64,000 nt of DNA from positions 1 to 64,000 of the IMG/VR virus record IMGVR_UViG_3300046535_000869. The stretch is one strand, 5' to 3'. The notes beneath the pieces are model-generated. The model was not told where the DNA came from and did no database searches. It saw only the letters and a program-made list of their open reading frames with translations. The DNA is from a virus. Positions 33,401 through 39,999 of this stretch are shown piece after piece (the stretch's first letter is position 1; every line of letters starts with the position of its first letter). The position numbers were made by a program, and so were the translations under genes.

Positions 33401-33430
33401 GTCAGCAGCCGTGATGAGCGTGCGGTCCAT
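30401..33430 (-). CDS. Prohead protease fused to AAA+ ATPase
   Basis: One 1009-residue frame, started at the ATG at 33430, preceded by AGGAG 12 nt upstream; a TTG start at 33481 would add 17 residues. Residues about 45-185 form an HK97-type prohead protease (S78/U35): LSNANLDREGDSLAVKGWDL, the His in VVLWAHDH at 83-87, and the Ser in ACSVGFLP near 136. Residues 250-430 are an acidic, low-complexity linker. Residues 560-830 are a complete AAA+ module: Walker A GPPGTGKT (650-657), Walker B IIFVEDVDN (702-710), sensor 1 TILTTN (735-740), Arg finger LIDRPGRF (749-756) and sensor 2 GAHVRE. The last 180 residues are helical. It precedes the capsid gene. Prohead proteases are usually about 200-250 residues without an ATPase. 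The fusion is continuous with no sign of frameshift. Confidence 0.9.
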   Translation of the reverse strand: MDRTLITAADWKALVKKGASGDDLAPYVVFKSGLVDLSAMKADPESRTIPFVLSNANLDREGDSLAVKGWDLKDYKTNPVVLWAHDHGALPVGRALETINDGSMLRATDQFIGPDVYPFADTVYRMIQGGFLNACSVGFLPTEWEMSETGVNFLKQGLLEHSICPVPAHPEALVIARSKGIDVAPLKAWAEKTLDLMKRGESILTRKQVETLRAQADPTGRKVFSVLSELKVAKTSVPRETIPEAKATAEALPETHARVTDELDEQILLDGQPIAIEASAEPVIEPVVVEAKDSPLDVSAAAGVVPMSPVGPTPVPDDADDAEERAAFQTMASMLSDASDVLEQAASDVAGLLAVEQVEPTPNPAEDAEEANENRVMNGVLSVCQTIAEQVAVIASSAQSILDDSDAINAGPGAASIESAEDRVAKVFARVEDVDPVRWNKSLSKAFDVTREQIPAGDIEQALAARFIDCDVKALSESRFQVASARMGSFLKSLDEQLVDCDVEDIRNTDWDGKEVPPTWEMIRLNSKIEQDFLVDGMRFLTWEHEEFHGIKMCLRVTPAWYGLDVTTYIERDKKGAMERFVSDVQERAAGLKYLKGEAFNISGEFLERGSEGFDEVFLAPENAKAIKRVATLIEEKGADFDNRGLMVVGPPGTGKTLTGRLLLNNSKSTFIWVAARDFARMGAFGGMVHAFEMARELAPSIIFVEDVDNWLDGYTVDMLKSEMDGIRQTKGVVTILTTNYPELLPKALIDRPGRFHDVLKFDLPDDVARKQMLARWLPGLDAVDTIKAVDATAGYSGAHVRELCRFASIIQEQDGLALTAALDAALTKLADQRDLITSVQATGSRYRAASWVSKRFGPQGKSHTEASLMLKHRTLSLCAGDRRATTETKAAISVALADLDEAVQVLKAGRVLSSANEQRIRNATALLDEVLATLQTATEAPAEVIPPATDGPADPLPITMGRALDDNEQVLVLDEEKDIDLAISPDLIRSALKAAISEQLMLVTGRVD

Positions 33431-33496
33431 ATTTGGCAGATGCTCCTGGGTGTCCAGACGGAGACACGTTGAGTCTGCCAAGAGTTTTACGGACGC

Positions 33497-33540
33497 GCTA
33501 GGGGGTAAGGTCTGGAGGACGCGAACTTCCCGAACTTCGC
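33497..33540 (-). promoter_or_regulatory. 44-bp repeated element, copy A (ahead of protease-ATPase gene)
   Basis: This 44-bp sequence matches the element at 52206-52249 at 37 of 44 positions, with no gap. It lies 67 nt upstream of the protease-ATPase start. On the minus strand it contains a tandem GAAGTTCGG GAAGTTCGC. It is in an otherwise non-coding gap between small genes and the head module. A late promoter, an operator or a processing site are possible. Confidence 0.55.
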
Positions 33541-33586
33541 GGAGGGACGGCCAGATCCTTGCTAGGGACCTGGCACGGCAGGCGGA

Positions 33587-33697
33587 TTAGCGGTCGGCTT
33601 CCAGGCTGGCCTCGTCCAGGGAGTCGGTGGTCAGGACGACCTCGAACTTGTGACCGGCCCGCTTCCAGGCGGTCGAGTTACTGGTTGCTGTCGCCAC
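33587..33697 (-). CDS. Short ORF of 36 residues
   Basis: A GTG-started ORF overlaps the end of the zinc-knuckle gene in a different frame. The peptide has a plausible ordered stretch (HKFEVVLTTDSLDEASLE). No strong Shine-Dalgarno site is seen. It may be real, given the packing of the operon, but the evidence is thin. Confidence 0.4.
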   Translation of the reverse strand: MATATSNSTAWKRAGHKFEVVLTTDSLDEASLEADR

Positions 33698-33821
33698 GCT
33701 TCAGTAGTTCCGGGCAATCCTTGATCGTGTGTAGCTCTGACCCGCAGTAGGAGCACCGCCGGACGCGTCGCCCCTGTTTCCGCTCGATTGACTCCCAGTC
33801 AGCCTTCGTGGTCTCAGCCAT
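33678..33821 (-). CDS. CCHC zinc-knuckle microprotein
   Basis: A 47-residue protein with an excellent AGGAGGTCGAC Shine-Dalgarno. It contains CSYCGSELHTIKDC, an exact C-X2-C-X4-H-X4-C zinc knuckle preceded by a basic KQGRRVRR segment, as in nucleic acid-binding zinc knuckles of retroviral nucleocapsids and some bacterial proteins. It overlaps the upstream gene by 8 nt. RNA or single-stranded DNA binding is inferred. Confidence 0.75.
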   Translation of the reverse strand: MAETTKADWESIERKQGRRVRRCSYCGSELHTIKDCPELLKRGDSNQ

Positions 33822-33915
33822 GTCGACCTCCTACCTGGCCGTCATCCCGCGTGAGGCGAATCGGCTCGCCCGCGTCGGTGACGAAGCCGTGCTTGCCTTC
33901 GTAGACCAGGGTCAT
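33814..33915 (-). CDS. Small hypothetical protein, 33 residues
   Basis: The ATG at 33915 overlaps the stop of the preceding gene (ATGA). The product reads MTLVYEGKHGFVTDAG, then a hydrophilic tail. An in-frame ATG two codons upstream would lengthen it slightly. Its end overlaps the zinc-knuckle gene start by 8 nt. Function unknown. Confidence 0.5.
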   Translation of the reverse strand: MTLVYEGKHGFVTDAGEPIRLTRDDGQVGGRHG

Positions 33916-34214
33916 TGGCATGGGTGACACCATTCGCAGTGCTCGCTGCACTTGATAACTTCCTCCTCGGCGAGCGTGTCGGCCGCGCACTTCCAGAGGC
34001 CGTCGCTGACAGTCCCAGCGTTCGCGATGACGTGCTCGTGGAGGTCTGACTTCGCGAAGATGTAGCCGGTCGGAGCCTGGAGCAGCAGCTCGAACCATGA
34101 GCCGTCCTCGCGGACCTCGATGGTGACGTTCAGCTCGGCCGCGCGCCGCCGAGCGATCTTCCGAGCCGCCTGACCGGCCTGGCGTTCTGAGACTGAGGAG
34201 TAGAAGGCGCTCAT
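33912..34214 (-). CDS. Hypothetical protein with C-terminal Cys cluster
   Basis: The 100-residue protein has a basic N-terminal helix (RQAGQAARKIARRRAAEL), a beta segment (GSWFELLLQAPTGYIFA) and ends KCSEHCEWCHPCQ, with four Cys likely to bind zinc. It overlaps the next gene by 4 nt and is preceded by an ATGA overlap. I do not recognise the family. Confidence 0.65.
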   Translation of the reverse strand: MSAFYSSVSERQAGQAARKIARRRAAELNVTIEVREDGSWFELLLQAPTGYIFAKSDLHEHVIANAGTVSDGLWKCAADTLAEEEVIKCSEHCEWCHPCQ

Positions 34215-34594
34215 CGGCAGAACTCCATGCCGAGGAAGCGCTGGCTGGCGTCGTTCCGGTTGTCCTGGTACTGCGTGCCGACCGCGACCACCTTGCCCTC
34301 GGAGATGACCACGTAGAGGTTCCGGTCCAGCTCGCGGTTGTTGCCGGAGCCGACGTAGACGTAGACGTCCAGGGTCGCGATGCCGGGCATCCCAGGAACC
34401 TCGCCGATGACCTTGGTGTCGGCCAGCCGGTTGAGGTCGCCCAGGTCCGCGCCGGGAACCCAGAGTAGGGCGTTGGCCGACCAGGAGCCGGTCGCCGTTT
34501 CGCGCACGCCGATCTCGCAGACCGCCGAGCCGCCGACCGCTTCCCGCGCCGCCGCGTTGATTGCCTTCCGCATCGCGCTCGTCATCTTCATCAT
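34211..34594 (-). CDS. Hypothetical protein downstream of promoter P34.6
   Basis: I place the start at 34594, where GGAGG lies 5 nt upstream, rather than the in-frame ATG at 34606 that overlaps the Shine-Dalgarno. The roughly 127-residue product has an N-terminal helix (MRKAINAAAREAVGG) and a beta-rich middle (WSANALLWVPGADLG, IATLDVYVYVGSG). It is the first gene after the promoter at 34616-34644. Function unknown. Confidence 0.7.
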   Translation of the reverse strand: MMKMTSAMRKAINAAAREAVGGSAVCEIGVRETATGSWSANALLWVPGADLGDLNRLADTKVIGEVPGMPGIATLDVYVYVGSGNNRELDRNLYVVISEGKVVAVGTQYQDNRNDASQRFLGMEFCR

Positions 34595-34615
34595 CACCGC
34601 CTCCATATCCCTTAG

Positions 34616-34644
34616 ATTAGCATATCAATAGGCCAGGCCGTCAA
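34616..34644 (-). promoter_or_regulatory. Sigma70-like promoter within repeated inverted-repeat element
   Basis: On the minus strand TTGACG is followed by a 17-bp spacer and GCTAAT (or TATGCT at 14 bp). The -35 lies in an inverted repeat (about 34631-34665). The same arrangement recurs at 34964-35013, including ATTGATATGCTAA, indicating a duplicated regulatory unit. Confidence 0.7.
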
Positions 34645-34669
34645 GTCTATTCGACGGCCCAGGCCAGAT

Positions 34670-34954
34670 TTATTTGAGGCCCGCCAGGGCCTCCCGGCCA
34701 GCCTCGGTGATGGCTAGGTCCGGCGTCGTGTGGCCGCTGAGCCAGATATGCTCGGCGGAGATGAGGCCAGCCTGGAGCAGGTTGCCCAAGGTCTGGGTGT
34801 TCAGGCCGGTCTCGATGATGGCCGGGACCACGAAGGTCCGGCGCGTCTGGCGCGACCGGCCGGTCCGGCTTGGCGTCACCTGGAAGGGTTCCATCGAGGC
34901 CAGGGTCCGAAGGGCGTTGGCTTGCTGCGCGGTCAATGTCGTCGTCGTCATCAT
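34670..34954 (-). CDS. Hypothetical protein, possible winged-helix fold
   Basis: The 94-residue protein reads LTAQQANALRTLASMEPFQV, a basic segment, then ETGLNTQTLGNLLQAGLIS and LAITEAGREALAGL, a helix-turn and wing pattern often seen in small phage transcription factors or MarR-like folds. Its promoter lies directly upstream, with a very short leader and an AGGT near the ATG. DNA binding is inferred. Confidence 0.6.
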   Translation of the reverse strand: MMTTTTLTAQQANALRTLASMEPFQVTPSRTGRSRQTRRTFVVPAIIETGLNTQTLGNLLQAGLISAEHIWLSGHTTPDLAITEAGREALAGLK

Positions 34955-34963
34955 GGGACCTAC

Positions 34964-34992
34964 TTTAGCATATCAATGACCGGGCCTGTCAA
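34964..34992 (-). promoter_or_regulatory. Sigma70-like promoter, second copy of repeated element
   Basis: On the minus strand a consensus TTGACA is followed by 17 bp and GCTAAA (or TATGCT at 14 bp). The -35 lies in a 13-bp inverted repeat (34978-34990 / 35001-35013, one mismatch), which also sits 9 nt after the stop of the preceding gene. It drives the gene at 34670-34954. Confidence 0.75.
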
Positions 34993-35013
34993 ATCTATTC
35001 GACAGACCCGGTC
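34978..35013. repeat. Inverted repeat overlapping a promoter
   Basis: GACCGGGCCTGTC and GACAGACCCGGTC pair with one wobble around a 10-nt loop. It could be an operator for the embedded promoter, or a terminator of the upstream gene. On the plus strand it is followed by GATTTATTTT. A related but shorter hairpin lies at about 34631-34665 with the same loop core (TCTATTCGAC). Confidence 0.7.
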
Positions 35014-35022
35014 GATTTATTT

Positions 35023-35427
35023 TCAGAACAGGATGTCCTGGCTACCGGCCAGGTTCGCCTCCTCCTTCGCCTCGTACTCCTCGACCGCCAGGTGAGCCGC
35101 TTCCTTCGCCGCCCAGTAGGCGTCCTCGTCGAGCTGGGCCTGGAAGACCTCGGCCTCGTAGCGCTCGCGCTCTTGGGCCTCGGTCCAGGTCGACGGGTCG
35201 TCGTGCTCCGGGAGGCACTCGACCGGCTCGATGACCTCGACTACGTTCCAGAGGCCGGAGCGCGAGGTCACCTGGTATTCGAGGCGGACCTCGTCGCCGA
35301 CGACCGCGCCGGACATCTGGCCCTTGACGAGGTTGAGGGTCGCCAGGTGGGCTGGCGCGTTGGGGCAGACCACCACGAAGTAGCGCCCGTCGAAGTTTGT
35401 CACGGTCCCGAACATGGTCTTGGTCAT
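35023..35427 (-). CDS. Cold-shock/OB-fold-like protein with acidic tail
   Basis: The 134-residue protein starts at 35427 with a good AGGAG leader. Residues 1-65 resemble an OB-fold of CspA type: MFGTVTNFDGRYFVVV, VGDEVRLEYQVTSRSGLWNVVEV. The tail from residue 75 is helical and strongly acidic (TEAQERERYEAEVFQAQLDEDAYWAAKEAAHLAVEEYE). RNA or ssDNA binding is plausible. Lies in a small-gene cluster between promoters. Confidence 0.6.
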   Translation of the reverse strand: MTKTMFGTVTNFDGRYFVVVCPNAPAHLATLNLVKGQMSGAVVGDEVRLEYQVTSRSGLWNVVEVIEPVECLPEHDDPSTWTEAQERERYEAEVFQAQLDEDAYWAAKEAAHLAVEEYEAKEEANLAGSQDILF

Positions 35428-35449
35428 CGTCGTCTCCTGGAAGCTGCGG

Positions 35450-35668
35450 TTAGTAGCGCGCGTAGCCGTCGGGGTTGCCCTCGTCGAGGTCGCCGCCTTC
35501 GAGCGCGTCCTCGTCATCGTCCTCGTCGGCGACTTCGTAGGAGGACCCGCCGAACCCGTCCGGGTTGCCCTCGTCCAGGTCGCCGCCTTCGAGCACGATG
35601 TCGTTGAGGTCGAGGCCGTCGAGGTCGCTGTCGAGGCTGAAGTCGTTGTTGAGGTCCTGAATCGTCAT
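35450..35668 (-). CDS. Acidic protein with duplicated motif
   Basis: Start at 35668 (GGAG six nt upstream) rather than the ATG two codons earlier. The 72-residue product is extremely acidic, and the motif LEGGDLDEGNPDG occurs twice, at about residues 26 and 56. Asp-rich loops could bind Ca2+, or the protein could mimic DNA. It is under the strong promoter at 35708-35736. Function unknown. Confidence 0.65.
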   Translation of the reverse strand: MTIQDLNNDFSLDSDLDGLDLNDIVLEGGDLDEGNPDGFGGSSYEVADEDDDEDALEGGDLDEGNPDGYARY

Positions 35669-35707
35669 CGCCATCTCCTTTGTCAGTCACCATCGACTAA
35701 CAAGACG

Positions 35708-35736
35708 ATGATATGCTCAACGAATGAGCATGTCAA
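35708..35736 (-). promoter_or_regulatory. Strong sigma70-like promoter with palindromic spacer
   Basis: On the minus strand: consensus TTGACA, 17-bp spacer, TATCAT. The spacer, with the flanking -35 and -10 bases, holds a 7-bp inverted repeat ATGCTCA / TGAGCAT (35713-35731) around 5 nt, an ideal operator. It is 40 nt upstream of the acidic-protein gene. Confidence 0.85.
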
Positions 35737-35766
35737 CAACTATCTTGGGGTCCGCGAAAGATTCTT

Positions 35767-38700
35767 TTAGTCCAGGAGGGACAGGTCGCCGCCCGCCAGG
35801 AGGATCTTGTCCTCCAGCTCCCGCCGCTGCCGGTGAACCAGGAGGATGTCCAGCGTCCTGGCCCGGCCCGCCGCCAGGGAGCCGCCCTTCCCGACCGAGG
35901 CCCAGCTTCGCGACGCCTTCGCCTGCCCGCCCGCGACGATGCCGCCTTTCGTGGTCACGCTGGCGAACGCGCGCGCGCTGACCGCCTTCCCGGTGCTGGT
36001 CGCCCCGCCGCGCCCGATGATCGCGAAGGACCAGGACATCGACGTCGGAGCCGACCCAGCCGAGACGCCGCCGCCCGATCCGACGTAGCCGTAGGTTACC
36101 GGCTTGGGCTTCGGCGGGATGGCAAGGTTGCCGCCTTCCCACTCGACGAACGCGCCGCCGATCCAGCGCCCGCGCTCCGGCATGAGCGCGCCGCCGTCGG
36201 TCAGGACGCCCGCTGTCAGGACTTTGGGCTTGCGCCGCGCGTGCCGCCCGAAGGTCGGGTAGCCGTTCCCGGACCCGTACGCGCCGCCGGTCCCGACGTA
36301 GTCGAACTCCACCGAGGATGACGGGCTGGCGCTGACGGAGGACGACGGAGAGACCGAGGCCGACGGCGAGCGCGACGCCGAGGGGCTGACAGACGGCGAG
36401 GCCGAGGCGCTCGGCGACCTGGAAGCGCTGGGCGAGACCGATGGACTCTGTGAGGCGCTGGGCGACCGGGACGGCGACGCCGACGCGCTGGCGCTACTCG
36501 ACGGGCTGACCGACGGACTGACCGAGGCGGACGGCGACTTCGACGCGGACGGGCTGACCGAGGGACTGGCGCTCGCCGACGGCGACGTGCTGGCCGAGGG
36601 GCTAACGCTGGGACTCGCGCTCGCGGACGGTGACCGGGAGGCGCTCGGCGAGACTGACGGACTCTGGCTGGCCGAGGGAGAGACCGACGCCGAAGGACTG
36701 ACAGACGCGCTCGCGCTCGCGGACGGCGAGACGCTGGCCGACGGCGACACGGACGGCGACTGGCTCGCGGACGGCGATGTGCTCGCCGAGGGAGAGACGC
36801 TCGGACTGGCGCTGGCGCTCGGCGACCTGGAGGCGGACGGGCTGACGCTAGGCGACGCCGACGCCGACGGTGAAATGCTCGGTGAGCCAGCCGACGGCGA
36901 CAGGGAACTCGACGGCGACAGGGAGCTGCTCGGAGAGACCGAGGCCGAAGCACTCGATGACGGGCTGACGCTGGCCGACGGAGAGACGGAGGCTGACGGG
37001 CTGACCGACGGCGATTGGCTCGCGGACGGACTGACCGACGGCGACTGCGAGGCTGAGGGGCTGACCGACGCGCTGGGCGAGACAGAGGCCGACGGCGACA
37101 CGGACGCGCTCGGCGAGACGCTGGCGCTGGGCGAGACGCTGGCTGACGGCGAGACCGAGGGACTGGCCGATGCGGACGGCGAGACCGAGGGACTCTCAGA
37201 CGCCGACGGGCTGACACTGGCGCTCGGACTGACCGAGGCCGATGGACTCACGGAAGCCGACGCGCTCGCGCTGGGACTGACACTCGCAGACGGCGAGATG
37301 CTCGGCGACTGGCTGGCCGACGGGCTAACCGAGGCCGATGGAGAGACGCTTGGCGACTCTGACGCGGACGGAGAAACCGAAGCACTCGGCGAGACCGAGG
37401 GGCTGGCGCTCGCGCTCGGACTGACCGACGCAGACGGCGACACGCTCGGCGACGCCGATGCGGACGGCGACACGGAGGCCGACGGGCTGACACTCGCCGA
37501 CGGACTGATGCTGGGCGACGCGCTCGCACTCGGCGACACGCTGGCCGATGGCGAGACCGACGGTGATTGCGAGGCGCTCGGTGAGACGCTGGCCGAAGGA
37601 CTGACCGACGCGCTCGGACTGACCGACGGAGACGCCGAGGCGCTGGGCGAGACGCTCGCGCTGGGGCTGACCGATGGACTCTGCGATGCGCTCGGCGAAA
37701 CCGACGCCGACGGAGAGACAGACGCAGAAGGCGAGACACTCGCGCTGGCCGAGGCCGACGGCGAGACGCTCGCGCTCGGCGAGACCGACGGCGACTGTGA
37801 CGCCGACGGGCTAACGCTCGCCGAAGGACTGACGCTCGGACTCTGACTGGCCGAGGGTGAGACGCTCGCGCTGGGCGACACGCTCGCGCTCGGACTGACC
37901 GACGGACTCGCTGACGCGCTCGGACTGACGCTCGGCGATTGTGAAGCAGACGGAGAGACCGACGCCGAGGGGCTAATGCTGGCGCTCGGCGAAATCGACG
38001 GAGACTGACTCGCGCTCGGCGAGACGCTTGGACTCTGCGATGCTGACGGGCTAACCGATGCGCTTGGCGAGACGCTCGCTGATGGCGAGACCGATGGCGA
38101 CGCCGACGCCGACGGCGAGACAGACGCGCTGGGGCTAACACTGGGTGACTGTGACGCGGACGGCGAGACGCTCGCGCTCGGAGACTTCGAGGCGCTGGGC
38201 GACACGCTCGGCGATTGCGAGGCAGACGGAGAGACCGACGGCGACTGACTCGCCGAGGGACTAACCGACGCCGACGGCGACACAGAAGCAGACGGACTGA
38301 CCGACGCCGACGGCGAGACCGACGGACTCGATGAGGCTGACGGGCTAACGCTCGGCGACTGCGAGGCTGAGGGGCTGACCGACGCGCTGGGCGAGACGCT
38401 GGCGCTGGGGCTGACAGACGGCGACGCCGACGCCGAGGGACTGACGCTCGCCGACGGCGAGATGCTGGGCGACTGTGAGGCCGATGGCGACACGCTGGCG
38501 GACGGCGACTTCGACGCCGACGGCGAGACAGACGGACTCTGTGACGCTGATGGACTAACGCTGGCCGACGGGCTGACGCTCGGCGACTGACTCGCGCTGG
38601 GGCTGACACTCGCGCTGGGCGACACGCTCGGAGAGGCCGACGCCGACGGCGAGACCGACGCAGACGGGCTAACCGATGGAGAGGCGCTCGCGCTTGGCGA

Positions 38701-39996
38701 GACGCTCGCCGACGGACTGATGCTCGGAGAAGCGCTGGCGCTTGGCGACTTCGACGCTGAAGGCGAGACCGACGGCGACGCGCTCGCTGAGGGAGAGACC
38801 GACGCGGACGGGCTGACAGAGGCACTCGCTGACGCCGACGGAGAGACGCTCGGCGACTCGGCCTTGTTGAACGCCGTGACCTCGGTCGTGTTCAGGATCG
38901 CGACAGCCGCCTGCACGTCCACCGTCTCGATGGCGTGGCTGAGCGACGCCGACGGACTCACGCTCGCCGACGGTGACTTCGAGGCGCTCGGACTGACGCT
39001 CGCGCTGGGCGACTTCGACGGCGACGATGACGCCGACGGCGAGACGCTTGGACTCTGCGAGGCGGACGGTGAGACGGACGCGCTCGGCGAAACGCTGGCG
39101 CTTGGAGACTTCGAGGCCGACGGGCTGACGCTCGCACTCGGAGAGACACTCGGACTTTGTGAGGCCGATGGGCTGACAGATGGCGACTGGCTGGCGCTGG
39201 GGCTGACCGACGCGCTTGGACTGACGCTCGCCGAAGGGCTGACCGACGCTGAAGGCGAGACCGACGCCGACGGCGATAGCGACGATGACCCGGTACTGCT
39301 CTCGACCAGCGCGACGAAGATGTGGTTCGAGTCGCCAGTGATCGCCGTGACCGACGGGTTGCTCGTTTCCCCGGTCGACGTGTTGATCCTGAACTCCGAC
39401 CAGCAGCTCACCGCGTTCGCGTTGTTCCTCGACCGCGTCGTCGCGCCAGTCGTGAAGTTGGTCGAGACCGTCAGCGCGGTGCCGCTGCCGTTGGCTTCCT
39501 TGCCCAGCGCCGAGAAGTACAGGCGTGAGAGACTCGCCAAGCTGCTGAAGGCCGTCGAGCCGAAGCCCGCGTTCGCCGCGATGTTGTTGAACTGACTGGT
39601 CGCGCCATGCACCAGCGAGCTGCCCGCCGCGACCGTGAACTTCCAGCCGACCATGACCTTGTCGGAGCTGGACGGAGCAACCGTCGCCGTGAAGACCGTG
39701 CCGATGGCGTTCGTGCCAGACGAGACGAACCGCCAGAGCGACGTGCAGACGCCGTCCGAGGCCGCGCCGGTCGGGCTGTAGGTGTACTCCTCCAGCTTCG
39801 TCCATGTCCCGGTGCCGCCAGTGATGGACGTGTGGTCGTTCGTCGTGCCGGTCGTGGTCGAGTTGTTGTCGGTGGTGATGACGACGAGCGCGATGTCGCC
39901 TGACGCCGACAGGGCGTTCGTCGTCGTGGTCAGCGTGATCGCCGTCGCGCCGCTGACGCCGTTGACGCCGAGTGTGCCGACGGAGGTGATCGCCAT
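35767..39996 (-). CDS. Giant Ser-rich repeat (SPSAS) virion-type protein
   Basis: The 1409-residue protein has three parts. Residues 1-238 are a beta-rich globular domain ([13 protein letters not shown] ... [10 protein letters not shown]) like fibre or adhesin heads. Residues about 239-1228 are nearly continuous Ser-Pro-Ser-Ala-Ser/Val units, with one non-repeat insert ([19 protein letters not shown], near residues 352-380). Residues 1229-1409 hold a Gly-rich domain with repeats of GxGGxxxxGxA type ([30 protein letters not shown]) and end in a basic helix. Such Ser/Pro stalks are usually extended and often O-glycosylated; adjacency to island 2 supports but does not prove that. It probably forms a fibre. 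Confidence 0.8.
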   Translation of the reverse strand: MAITSVGTLGVNGVSGATAITLTTTTNALSASGDIALVVITTDNNSTTTGTTNDHTSITGGTGTWTKLEEYTYSPTGAASDGVCTSLWRFVSSGTNAIGTVFTATVAPSSSDKVMVGWKFTVAAGSSLVHGATSQFNNIAANAGFGSTAFSSLASLSRLYFSALGKEANGSGTALTVSTNFTTGATTRSRNNANAVSCWSEFRINTSTGETSNPSVTAITGDSNHIFVALVESSTGSSSLSPSASVSPSASVSPSASVSPSASVSPSASQSPSVSPSASQSPSVSPSASVSPSASKSPSASVSPSASVSPSASQSPSVSPSASSSPSKSPSASVSPSASKSPSASVSPSASLSHAIETVDVQAAVAILNTTEVTAFNKAESPSVSPSASASASVSPSASVSPSASASPSVSPSASKSPSASASPSISPSASVSPSASASPSVSPSASVSPSASASPSVSPSASVSPSASQSPSVSPSASVSPSASQSPSVSPSASKSPSASVSPSASQSPSISPSASVSPSASASPSVSPSASVSPSASVSPSASQSPSVSPSASSSPSVSPSASVSPSASVSPSASVSPSASQSPSVSPSASQSPSVSPSASKSPSASVSPSASQSPSVSPSASVSPSASASPSVSPSASVSPSASVSPSASQSPSVSPSASQSPSISPSASISPSASVSPSASQSPSVSPSASASPSVSPSASVSPSASVSPSASQSPSVSPSASVSPSASQSPSVSPSASVSPSASASASVSPSASVSPSASVSPSASQSPSVSPSASVSPSASASPSVSPSASVSPSASVSPSASQSPSVSPSASVSPSASASPSISPSASVSPSASVSPSASASPSVSPSASVSPSASASPSVSPSASVSPSASESPSVSPSASVSPSASQSPSISPSASVSPSASASASVSPSASVSPSASVSPSASESPSVSPSASASPSVSPSASVSPSASVSPSASVSPSASVSPSASVSPSASQSPSVSPSASQSPSVSPSASVSPSASVSPSSSASASVSPSSSLSPSSSLSPSAGSPSISPSASASPSVSPSASRSPSASASPSVSPSASTSPSASQSPSVSPSASVSPSASASASVSPSASVSPSASQSPSVSPSASRSPSASASPSVSPSASTSPSASASPSVSPSASKSPSASVSPSVSPSSSASASASPSRSPSASQSPSVSPSASRSPSASASPSVSPSASRSPSASVSPSSSVSASPSSSVEFDYVGTGGAYGSGNGYPTFGRHARRKPKVLTAGVLTDGGALMPERGRWIGGAFVEWEGGNLAIPPKPKPVTYGYVGSGGGVSAGSAPTSMSWSFAIIGRGGATSTGKAVSARAFASVTTKGGIVAGGQAKASRSWASVGKGGSLAAGRARTLDILLVHRQRRELEDKILLAGGDLSLLD
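36313..39282 (-). repeat. Large SPSAS tandem repeat block
   Basis: About 990 codons of Ser-Pro-Ser-Ala-Ser/Val-type units, with variants containing Gln, Lys, Arg, Leu and Thr. The nucleotide sequence is diverged between units, though protein periodicity is strict, which suggests selection on the protein. The opposite strand of this repeat gives long spurious open frames. Repeat copy number should be treated with caution, because assemblers can collapse or expand such tracts. Confidence 0.9.
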
Positions 39997-39999
39997 CGG

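Noticed and set aside
36587-37846. Plus-strand 419-codon open frame, Ala/Asp/Gly/Leu repeats
   Set aside because: It is the antisense of the SPSAS repeat and has no start context; it is a shadow of repeat bias.
37248-38825. Minus-strand 525-codon Arg-rich frame
   Set aside because: Out-of-frame reading of the SPSAS repeats (codons read as Arg/Ala/Pro).
36313-39282. CRISPR or other DNA repeat array
   Set aside because: Period follows codons and units are diverged at DNA level; no spacer structure.
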